The notes under the pieces: model-generated | What the model saw: only the letters and a program-made list of their open reading frames with translations | Told to the model about the DNA's origin: nothing | Databases searched by the model: none | DNA from: G963701675 sp963701675 | GTDB lineage: Bacteria > Planctomycetota > Planctomycetia > Gemmatales > Gemmataceae | Assembly: GCA_963701675.1 (NCBI GenBank) | Contig: OY969623.1 | Coordinates: 7,254,001 to 7,318,000, forward strand | Reading direction: 5' to 3' | DNA length: 64,000 bases | Program-made: the position numbers and the translations under genes | In this document: positions 54,598 to 62,518 of the stretch, piece by piece | Numbering within the stretch: the first letter of the stretch is position 1 | Layout of the letters: each line of letters begins with the position of its first letter

Positions 54598-56208
54598 CTA
54601 TTGATGTGGCTGCATGTGCTCAACTAGACGATGAGATAAGACGTCATCGTGCCCGTCCTTCCCATCACTCGAACGCTGCCGGCTCCCGTCGGCCTTCAGA
54701 GACGGGACATTTGGTGTATTCAAATTGATGGTGACGTTTGACGAGGCGATGGAAATAGTAATAGAGCCACTTGGCGCAGTCTGATCCATTTCTCCGACAT
54801 CCGCGACGTTACTGCCCGTGACAGGGATACCGGGAATCAGCGTTCGAATCATTTGTCTGAGATCAGGACGATTTCCAATGCGCTGTGTGCGAGGCCGGCT
54901 TGGCGCATCCTGTTGGGGTGATCCGGTTGAGTGCAACAGTTGACGTGCTGCCGCGGGACTCAACAGTGGCAAACCACGCGCGCGAAGAATTCCTTGGCAA
55001 CACCCGATCGCGCCGACCACTATGGGAGACGCGCTGGAGGCCCCGCTGAAAACATCCGTGTACCAACGATCACGGTCGCTCCCACCCTGGAGGTCACCGT
55101 AACCAGTTGTGGTCACTTCGCGTCCCCAACCTTGGGTATCAACGCGTCGGCCGTAATTGGAAAATCCCAACCGTGAGCGGTCTGGCCCGTGATCATTACC
55201 GTGAGTGCCGGGGGGTGGGGCACCAGCTCCTACTAAAACGGCCCCAGAACCTGAATTGTCCAAGTTAAAGGGATTCCGCCAGCTCGACGGAAATCCTGTA
55301 CCTGGCGTATTGTATATGGCAGCATCGAGATTCCTCGCTCCGTTCCCCGCCGCTTCCACGACGATGACTCCTTTTGCGACGGCGTACCTAATCGCAGCGA
55401 GGTCATCGGGCCACCATTCGATTGCAATAAAACCATCTTGCCCCGAACCGCTCGCGTCCGGCCCCGGTCTATGAATTTCCAAAAGGATGATGTCGCCTCG
55501 GTTCAATCGATCAGCAGCTTGACGTATTACTGTCGCCGTGGGTATTACAGCAAAAGACCCGGCCATCGCCCGGGCGTCAGGACAAATTCCTTCAATCCCA
55601 AGGACGTTACGATCCCCGCTAAATTCGCCAAGAACCGCGGTGCCATGATTGTCATCCGAAATGCCGCTGCCGATAACCACGCCACCTTGAATCTGGCGCA
55701 GGTCCTCATGGTTGAAGCGCCAGCCCCATTCGCAGTCGATGATTTTCACTCCCGCCCCCCGACCACCTGGAAAACGCCAGGCGAAGCGAGCATCGATACC
55801 TGCCGGCGCAGGGTTCAAATAGATTTGCCGTGAAACGAAACTGGGTGTAGTGGCCGGAGGAGTGTCGGCGGCAGGAGTCATTTCCGCAAGGATTTCTTCA
55901 TCGATGGCAATGGGCAAGCCTCCCGGGGGCTTGACGTAGGCGCCTACAACCTCGTCCAACTCGCGAAGTTGCTCCGCCAACTCCTCCAGGTCACGTTCGG
56001 GAGCGGATACATGATAAAAACTTCCCATGTCCAATGGGGGCCCGTCCATTTCGAGTGTTGCGCTCCGTGCTCGAATGGCCTCTTCGGGCATCCCGAAAAG
56101 CGGCTCAACGATAACATTCTCTCTGCCCAATACCTCGGTCAGGCCCGACACACTAGCGCCTGTTCTGGATTCAAATCCATCCGGCGTGGCGCAAGCCGGC
56201 CGCGCCAT
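54598..56208 (-). CDS. Subtilisin-like serine protease (S8)
   Basis: A 536-residue protein. Residues about 20-110 resemble an inhibitor I9-type propeptide (FYHVSAPERDLEELAEQL, VVGAYVKPPGG). The catalytic domain shows the S8 triad: VKIIDCEWGW (Asp), DDNHGTAVLGEF (His), EAAGNGARN (oxyanion Asn) and FSGASSASPIVVGA (Ser). A C-terminal segment with ITISIASSNVTINLN may be beta-rich. No classical signal peptide at ATG 56208 and a weak ribosome binding site; the true start could lie upstream. It follows an independent I9-like gene at 56296. Confidence 0.85.
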   Translation of the reverse strand: MARPACATPDGFESRTGASVSGLTEVLGRENVIVEPLFGMPEEAIRARSATLEMDGPPLDMGSFYHVSAPERDLEELAEQLRELDEVVGAYVKPPGGLPIAIDEEILAEMTPAADTPPATTPSFVSRQIYLNPAPAGIDARFAWRFPGGRGAGVKIIDCEWGWRFNHEDLRQIQGGVVIGSGISDDNHGTAVLGEFSGDRNVLGIEGICPDARAMAGSFAVIPTATVIRQAADRLNRGDIILLEIHRPGPDASGSGQDGFIAIEWWPDDLAAIRYAVAKGVIVVEAAGNGARNLDAAIYNTPGTGFPSSWRNPFNLDNSGSGAVLVGAGAPPPGTHGNDHGPDRSRLGFSNYGRRVDTQGWGREVTTTGYGDLQGGSDRDRWYTDVFSGASSASPIVVGAIGCCQGILRARGLPLLSPAAARQLLHSTGSPQQDAPSRPRTQRIGNRPDLRQMIRTLIPGIPVTGSNVADVGEMDQTAPSGSITISIASSNVTINLNTPNVPSLKADGSRQRSSDGKDGHDDVLSHRLVEHMQPHQ

Positions 56209-56295
56209 CGGTCACCAAAATTAATTCTGGACGACCCGGTAGAAAAGCTGTGGGCTGATTGGAGGAAAAGGATCTTCGTCGAGCCATAAATCACC

Positions 56296-56550
56296 TCATT
56301 GGTTGGAGATTCGAGAAGGAGGTTCGTCTGTGGGTTTGACATATGCTGCCTCAACGGCCGAGTGTTGGCGAAGTTGCTGTAGGACTCGCTCGACCTCGCC
56401 CTCGTTAACCGTGACGTAGTACTGTCCGGCGAGCTCAGCGGATGTGGTACCTGGATGTAGGGGCTGCAATTCGATACCCAAGTCTTGCGTTAATTGCTGA
56501 AGGTTCCTTTTTCTCAGCCCCTTGAGTTGCCTCAGTAAGGTGCGCCGCAT
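56296..56550 (-). CDS. Stand-alone I9-like protease propeptide/inhibitor
   Basis: An 84-residue protein with basic N-terminus (MRRTLLRQLKGLRKRNL). The segment AGQYYVTVNEGEVERVLQQL to VEAAYVKPTDEPP resembles the propeptide of the next gene, the S8 protease (FYHVSAPERDLEELAEQL to VVGAYVKPPGG), and the I9 pattern in general. Only 87 bp separate the two genes. A separate propeptide may act as a chaperone or inhibitor in trans. Inference from similarity and adjacency. Confidence 0.6.
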   Translation of the reverse strand: MRRTLLRQLKGLRKRNLQQLTQDLGIELQPLHPGTTSAELAGQYYVTVNEGEVERVLQQLRQHSAVEAAYVKPTDEPPSRISNQ

Positions 56551-56671
56551 CAGAAGACAGGTGGACGGTAATCTGCACGATCACTCCTTTGCTAATCGGA
56601 GGTTTGGTAAAGGTCGCGCATCCATTGCACTCGCAGAGGCCGTGTTGTGCAGAGGGCTAATGTGGGCACAA

Positions 56672-58210
56672 TCATTCGCGCGGAATCTGCAAAGTAATAC
56701 GTTTGTAGCGTATGTTGGCTTGCTGCACCACTTCAGCGGCTTGAGCTTCTTGAACTGCTCGTGCGCCGGGCGGAGGCGTAGGCGACGTCGGCACAATCGT
56801 AACCTCAGGAGCGTCAGGATCCCAGCGGCGTTCCTGTTGCAGCCGTGCAATCACCGGGGAGGCGTTGAAGGTCTCGGTAAAGGTGTCAGCCGCACCGTGG
56901 CCGTGGCCCTGACCCGTTTTCTTTTCGACTTGAGTGCGGCCGAAGAAATTAATCGTACCCAGGAAATACTTCAATTGTTGCTCGGGCGATAACTGTCCTT
57001 CTGGAAGGTTGAGATAGACCGCGTACGTGAAGTTCGGTGGAGCGCCGGCGGACACGCCTTCTACCTGGACAGTAATCCGTCGAGCGGGCCTCCCCGGAAC
57101 AGCGCGGACCGGAACCGGTGCTGCCAACGCCGCACGGGCTTCCGGTACGGGATTAAGGCGAACCTTCACCGGTAACGACCCCAACGGCTTGCTCTCCACA
57201 TCTGCCAATGCCACTTCCCGTTTGTCAACGGGTAGGGACGTCGCCGCCACTCGTTGTGACTGAGCAGTTTTAAATGCAGGTTGGCCCATTGCAGCGAAAG
57301 GATTGGGTACGTTGTCGTAACGATAACCAAGTTGGGCAGAGCTAATGATATCGTGAACTCGAATGGTCACGACATTGCCGGACTCATCGCTGAAGGAGTA
57401 TGTCTGGTTGAGGAAGCCCGGATCACTGGGATTCAATCTTCCCCCTCCCAATGACAGCCAATAGTTCCAGAGCCGATCGACGTTGCCGTGGTGCAGCCAG
57501 AAGATCGGATCGCGAGCCGCACGGTTGACCCGGCCCATATTCCCGCCGAACCCTCCTACTGCGCCGTGCACGCTTCCATGCGGATTGCCTTCCAAGCTAG
57601 AGCTGAAATCGGAAAAAACGGTCTCCGCTAGCGCATTCGGCTGATTGGCAACAGCCGATAATGGCATCGCGGAGCCATCATTGATCAGCCGGGTGGAATC
57701 ATAAAGCGAATTGGTGGCAACAGCGGGTACTCGAAATGGTTGCGGGAGTACCCTGTTGTCGAACCAATCCCAATAAGGCAGGGTCAACGTGGCATCGCCG
57801 GATGCCCACCGCAAGATTCGCTCGAAGAAGTACAGGTAACCGCGGTGCCAAGTGAAGAATTGCAGCGTTCCATGTTCGCATTGATTAAAAAGGGGATCTG
57901 AGACTCCCGAGTCGGTCCCGTGAATCGCGGCCTGAAAGGTCCAACTTCGGCGGTCGGAATCAGGCAACGCCTTCATCGCTGCCACGCCTTGTCGAAGCGA
58001 CTGGAGCTGGCTTGACGTTAAGGACAAAATATTTCGCCGGACGTAGAGCCCGGGTGAAGGTTCTGGACAGGATTCAGGAGGGAACGGCTGTGGACAGAAC
58101 ACCGCAGGCCGGCAGCGTCTTCGCCGCCAACCGGCCAGCGTTTCCGTGGCAGCGAATCCCGTCACCAACGATCCAGTCAAAAACTTCCGACGTGTGACGA
58201 AACGAGACAT
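56672..58210 (-). CDS. Tat-exported tyrosinase/polyphenol oxidase
   Basis: I chose ATG 58210 (512 residues) since GGAG is ten bases upstream and the Tat signal (VTRRKFLTGSLVTGFAAT) follows directly. Copper site A: AAIHG, CEHGTLQFFTWHRGYLYFFE; copper site B: NPHGSVHGAV and DPIFWLHHGNVDRLWNYW. All six His are present, fitting a type-3 copper enzyme of plant-polyphenol-oxidase style. The C-terminal part (about residues 330-500) resembles the capping domain, and GHGHG lies near residue 440. It oxidises phenols to quinones, probably in the periplasm. Confidence 0.9.
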   Translation of the reverse strand: MSRFVTRRKFLTGSLVTGFAATETLAGWRRRRCRPAVFCPQPFPPESCPEPSPGLYVRRNILSLTSSQLQSLRQGVAAMKALPDSDRRSWTFQAAIHGTDSGVSDPLFNQCEHGTLQFFTWHRGYLYFFERILRWASGDATLTLPYWDWFDNRVLPQPFRVPAVATNSLYDSTRLINDGSAMPLSAVANQPNALAETVFSDFSSSLEGNPHGSVHGAVGGFGGNMGRVNRAARDPIFWLHHGNVDRLWNYWLSLGGGRLNPSDPGFLNQTYSFSDESGNVVTIRVHDIISSAQLGYRYDNVPNPFAAMGQPAFKTAQSQRVAATSLPVDKREVALADVESKPLGSLPVKVRLNPVPEARAALAAPVPVRAVPGRPARRITVQVEGVSAGAPPNFTYAVYLNLPEGQLSPEQQLKYFLGTINFFGRTQVEKKTGQGHGHGAADTFTETFNASPVIARLQQERRWDPDAPEVTIVPTSPTPPPGARAVQEAQAAEVVQQANIRYKRITLQIPRE

Positions 58211-58781
58211 CATGCATCTCCACAAAAAATGATGGAGTACGGGCTGGGCAACGTGCTCGAGCCTCAGTCACGGCCGCAACGCTTGCCATCGAAGTCATTG
58301 GGCTCGGATGGAACTCCTTCTAGCTTTGGTTGTCACCAAATTGGTGGGGCCAAAGGATACGGCATCCGGCCTATATTCATGGACACATATTTCCCCAAAA
58401 CCGGACACTCTACCTCCAACAATCTTGCGACATGCTCCGGTTGGAGCTGCGGTTGCACCTTATAGCGCTATTTTGATCCAGCGAGTCGCGATCTGCTCCG
58501 GCGCGTCCCGCTGGTGGTGCCTGGAACTTCTTGTACATGTTGTCGGATACCGGCATCAGCTTTCGGAAGACGCTGCTCGGCAGTACGCGTCTGACGCATC
58601 GTGGTTTCAAGTGCACTTGCCTCGTGACGGCTTCAAAAACCGGGGCGGACTTCCTGCGTTAGTCAAACGCCACCGCCGTATAGCTCACGCGGTGCTTAAT
58701 CTCTCCGGCCTGGTTGACGAGAGGGACGTCGTCGCCGCTGTTGTTCAAAGGCATCCTTGCCATTGTCCGGACCTTCCGGGT
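58211..58781. other. Intergenic stretch between tyrosinase and nuclease remnant
   Basis: About 570 bp. An open plus-strand frame at 58308-58841 has no recognisable motifs. A weak match to the dispersed repeat (GGACACAT, then ACCGGAC) is seen around 58379-58412. Confidence 0.4.
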
Positions 58782-58918
58782 TCAACGTTGCTGTGGGATA
58801 ATGGCCTTCAGAAACTGAACGTTGTAGGTGGCAACCCGTAACTTTCGCTCGGCCCACGACGAGGCCGGAAACAACGAGAAGCACATGATCGTGAGTAAAC
58901 ACGGCCGAGTGATACACA
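58782..58918 (-). pseudogene. Start of an endonuclease/exonuclease/phosphatase-family protein
   Basis: ATG 58918 has a perfect AAGGAG ribosome binding site. The frame encodes a signal peptide (LLTIMCFSLFPASSWA) and RKLRVATYNVQFL, the hallmark start of the EEP nuclease/phosphatase fold, then stops after 45 codons. The rest of the about 300-residue domain is missing. A truncated gene. Confidence 0.6.
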
Positions 58919-59480
58919 TGGGTACTCCTTGTTGAGAGGCGAAAATAGGGAGATTCGTCGGGTGGGAATGTGAGGATTCCTGCAGAACCCATCCAAGAAC
59001 CGCATTCGTGATAGCAATGCCGAAAAAAAGCGCGTTCAGCAGGTCTGTTGGCAGGTCCGTCTGCAGCCGTCGTTTCTTCTTGGGCTTTGATAACTTCGAT
59101 GTCAAAGTCCCGGCTGACTGTCCCTCATATCGCCATGGGTTCGTAGATGCTTTCACAACCCCGCAAGGAAGCAGCACGAAAACTCCGCCAAGTCCACCGA
59201 TCGGATGGACACAATTCTCGCCGTCTGCGCAGTTTGCAGTAGATGCCCGATTTTCCGCAGTCTTCCACAGATTCTCGCCACCGAGGGCTGCGTAACCTTT
59301 GCAAACAGCCAATCCGACATTCGGGGTACAAAACGACTTCCTAATGTAATGAGCCGAATCCATAGCTCCGATAAAACTGGTGATCCCACACGTTCGGGAA
59401 GATTTCTACTGGGGTGAACGCATGATCATCTCACTTGTCATCTTGCTCATGGAGCGATTGAAAAGACGAAGGGACGACGG
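58919..59480. other. Region upstream of the barrel protein gene
   Basis: About 560 bp with no supported gene. Several overlapping short frames on both strands have no motifs. The promoter of the BBP7-like gene should lie near 59380-59470, but no clear elements were found. Confidence 0.4.
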
Positions 59481-60941
59481 ATGAAAGGGTATTGGCTCCG
59501 CGCTCTACTTGGCAGCACGATTGGTTTCGGTGTATCCATTGCGGCCACGGCTAACGACATGGAGCATCGGCATCCCATGCCATATCAAGTGTCGACGGGG
59601 AACGTGCCGATGGTGCCGCCAATAGATGCGCCATTGGTGTCGGGTCCGCCTCTAATCGGCGATGAGTCAATGGCTCGCCCGCCGGCCAGTCCCATGCCTC
59701 CTATCGGGGGGTACGGTGCGCCGATTCCAATGGTCGCAGGCCCGATAGGTGCAACTCCGATCGGATCACTTTCTCCGGGTTACGCACCGATCTCGCCTGG
59801 CCAACTTGCGCCGATGCAGTTGGGGCCGGTTCCCTATTGCGAAGAACCGACACCGGTCAATAAACACTGCATTTGGTTACGCGCGGAATACCTTTTGTGG
59901 AGAGTTAAAAAAGCGGAGGTGCCGCCGCTGTTGACTACGGGGCCCGTTGAGTCCGTCGGCCCTTCGGGTTTTCCAGGCGTCATAGGGCTTCCAGGAACTC
60001 AGATTCTGTTCGGCGGAGAATCCGTGGGCTTCGAGCTTCTTTCTGGCGGCCGGTTCACGATCGGTGGCTGGTGCACCAAGCACCCTTTCGGCGTGGAAGC
60101 TAGCTATCTGTGTCTGGACGAGACAACACAAAACCATTCCTTCGCGACTCCAAGTAACCTGGGCAGTCTGCCCCTTTCTGTGCCCTTTTTTAACACCCTC
60201 GCGGGCGTCAACGATAGCGTTGGAATCGTCATTCCGGGAGCGCCCGACCTCGCAGGGGCGGTGAGCATTGGACTGACGACGCGGCTCTGGTCTGCCGAGG
60301 TCAACGGCTTATGGAATTGCAGCGACACTCGTCGGATCAAGTTGAGTCTGTTGGGAGGCTACCGGTTTCTTCGGCTCGATGAAGGTCTGAGCTTCGCGAC
60401 TACCACTACTCAAACACCGACTGACGTGGTTCTGACGCTTGATGAGTTTGGCTGTAGGAATACGTTCCATGGCGGCCAACTCGGTGCGCGCGTCGAATGG
60501 TTGCATGGCAAATGGTCGCTGGAAACGACCGGCAAGATCGCCGCGGGCAACATGCAACGCATGACGAGTGTAGCGGGTAATTTAGTCACTAATGACCTCT
60601 CCAGCACGGGATTGACGCAATACCTGACCGGTGGATACCTCGAAATGCCGACCGATGTCGGCAAGCACCGCGATAATAAACTTGCCGTGGCCCCCGAGAT
60701 GACTGTCCAGGTAGGCTGGCAGCCATGTCGCAACGCCCGTTTCTTCATCGGCTATACGTCCTTGTATGTTGTCCGCGTGATGCGGCCGAGTGACCAGATC
60801 GAGATCAATATTAACCCTCTTCAGGCTCCCGCTTTTGGAGGATTGCCTTTGGGTAATCCACCGTTGGCATCGCAGAACGTTGGCCGAGATTCAAATTTCT
60901 GGGCGCAAGGTGTAAGCGGCGGGCTTGAGCTACGATACTAG
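59481..60941 (+). CDS. BBP7-family outer-membrane beta-barrel protein
   Basis: A 486-residue protein with a signal peptide (MKGYWLRALLGSTIGFGVSI). A Pro/Gly/Met-rich stretch follows (residues 30-115). The barrel begins at CIWLRAEYLLWRVKKAEVPPL, a signature of this planctomycete family, and continues with GGRFTIGGW, WSAEVNGLWNC, LLGGYRFLRLDE, ARVEWLHGKW and FIGYTSLYVVRVMRP. It ends in a terminal Tyr (GLELRY), typical of barrels assembled by BamA. Family role unknown, probably a pore or surface structure. This is the best taxonomic marker in the window. Confidence 0.85.
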   Translation: MKGYWLRALLGSTIGFGVSIAATANDMEHRHPMPYQVSTGNVPMVPPIDAPLVSGPPLIGDESMARPPASPMPPIGGYGAPIPMVAGPIGATPIGSLSPGYAPISPGQLAPMQLGPVPYCEEPTPVNKHCIWLRAEYLLWRVKKAEVPPLLTTGPVESVGPSGFPGVIGLPGTQILFGGESVGFELLSGGRFTIGGWCTKHPFGVEASYLCLDETTQNHSFATPSNLGSLPLSVPFFNTLAGVNDSVGIVIPGAPDLAGAVSIGLTTRLWSAEVNGLWNCSDTRRIKLSLLGGYRFLRLDEGLSFATTTTQTPTDVVLTLDEFGCRNTFHGGQLGARVEWLHGKWSLETTGKIAAGNMQRMTSVAGNLVTNDLSSTGLTQYLTGGYLEMPTDVGKHRDNKLAVAPEMTVQVGWQPCRNARFFIGYTSLYVVRVMRPSDQIEININPLQAPAFGGLPLGNPPLASQNVGRDSNFWAQGVSGGLELRY

Positions 60942-61343
60942 GCCTGGGCGCTGTTTCTTTTCAGCTCTCTGCGGGCTCGGCTGGAACGACAATTCTTGTT
61001 CATTCCCATGTCAATCATTCTCTCACTTACCTGGTAAGGCCGGCGTTAGAGCTCCTCTCGACTTGCGGCGAAACCGCCGCGATCTTGGCCTAAACACATA
61101 ACTTTAACCGCCCTTTGGTAGCATCGCAATCCAACGAGCCTGCTGGTCAAAACGATTCTACCGGCAGTGAATGCGCGATGGCATCGGCAACACTCCGACT
61201 CGAATCGGGGGTGTGTGTTAGACTTTCCGTAGAATCTACGCACGGCCCGCAGCCGCCCGACCTCGTCTACGGAATGTCCTTCCGTTCAGATTCCGAGCAT
61301 TCCCGACCGAGGCAGGTCAACTCACACCGATAGGGAGGAAATT
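60942..61343. other. Intergenic region between barrel gene and secreted protein gene
   Basis: About 400 bp with no supported gene. The last 13 bases hold GGGAGG (61333-61338), the ribosome binding site of the GTG at 61344. Confidence 0.4.
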
Positions 61344-62189
61344 GTGATACAGCTTCACTTGTTGGTCATCACTATCCTGGCGCTGGGTACATCGGCTACG
61401 AACGCTCAGAAAGAGGACGCGACGGTCTCGAATCAGAAAGGCGAGAAGAAAAGCGAATCATCCGATTCTCAGGCATCCGGATCTGGCACCCAGACAGTAG
61501 CGGCTAACGAGTTGGGGAACACGCCGATCTACTTTCAGCCGCGCCCCGACCTTGCGTTTTTCCAGTTGCCATCCGTAAGACCTGTGCCGGAACCTGAGCG
61601 CAGTATCGCCGGCGCCGAAGAGCGTGCCAACTATGGCAACGGCGAGAAATCGCTGGAAAAGGAAGCGCTCATGCAATCTATGCCAACCTATAGCGCGCGG
61701 TTTGACGTGCCGGCGCACTTTCCGTATCCGCGGTTCGCGCCTAATGGCGCCCCTATGCCAGACGAAGGCGCGATCATCTACGAAGGCATGCGCCTTTTGG
61801 CGACTCCCGACGGGCAATACGAAATCGAGTTCACCGTAACGATCTCCAAGATGCCTGTAACGTTGCGCATGCAACTCATCGCCGAAGGCCCTGGCTGCGT
61901 ATTCCCGCTGACGCTGCCGCCGATCAGCATCAGGCCGAGTCCCGACTTCGAAGGCAACTATGTAGGCGAGTCGTTTCAAGTGCGCTTGGCCGGCCATTCC
62001 CGCTTGATCGCCAAGAACTTTTTTGCGCTGGAACAGTACACCTTTTCGCGTCAGGGTACGGCCCGATTCGGCAGCTGGCCCGATGGAATCAACAAATACA
62101 CCGCCGGATCATCCTACGGCCTCATGTCGACGATCGAATCATCGACGCCGACGGACAAGTGCACGAAAACAAGCGAACCGAAGCCTTAA
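61344..62189 (+). CDS. Secreted hypothetical protein
   Basis: A 281-residue protein; GTG start with GGGAGG six bases before it. A signal peptide (MIQLHLLVITILALGTSATNA) is followed by a low-complexity Lys/Ser/Glu linker (about residues 25-50). The remaining about 230 residues are beta-rich, with QYEIEFTVTISKMPVTLRMQ near the middle, and no recognised family. It has few Cys (two). It follows the barrel gene after 400 bp on the same strand and precedes another secreted protein; an envelope role is probable but unspecific. Confidence 0.65.
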   Translation: MIQLHLLVITILALGTSATNAQKEDATVSNQKGEKKSESSDSQASGSGTQTVAANELGNTPIYFQPRPDLAFFQLPSVRPVPEPERSIAGAEERANYGNGEKSLEKEALMQSMPTYSARFDVPAHFPYPRFAPNGAPMPDEGAIIYEGMRLLATPDGQYEIEFTVTISKMPVTLRMQLIAEGPGCVFPLTLPPISIRPSPDFEGNYVGESFQVRLAGHSRLIAKNFFALEQYTFSRQGTARFGSWPDGINKYTAGSSYGLMSTIESSTPTDKCTKTSEPKP

Positions 62190-62518
62190 CCCGTGCCCCA
62201 AGTTCGTGCTAACTGCGCACTACGCCGAAGCTCTTGATTGCAACACAAAATTCCTCTCCCGGACAAGACGGAATTCTCACGAATGCCGCTACGCCAACCA
62301 GAAAAGTTCTCTAATTAGCCACGTAGCATCTCTCTTTCTATAGTTTTTTCCATCTTGTTCGGAATATCGATCAAGACTGATAAACTCCAATCTTTTCTCC
62401 GCCGATAAGTGATTTATCGCCCGGATCGTGTCAAGTTGCGCCCGGATAAGCATGACGCCATGGCCCGGGGAGTGGTCACGAGTTCCGGTTTTGGTACCCG
62501 GGTTCCAGGGAAGGGAAC
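62190..62518. other. Intergenic region before the last gene
   Basis: About 330 bp. T-rich run TAGTTTTTTCC around 62341-62351 may serve termination of the preceding gene, without a clear stem. No gene seen. Confidence 0.4.

Noticed and set aside
58308..58841. 177-codon plus-strand frame
   Set aside because: No motifs, no ribosome binding site, and it overlaps the EEP remnant on the other strand.
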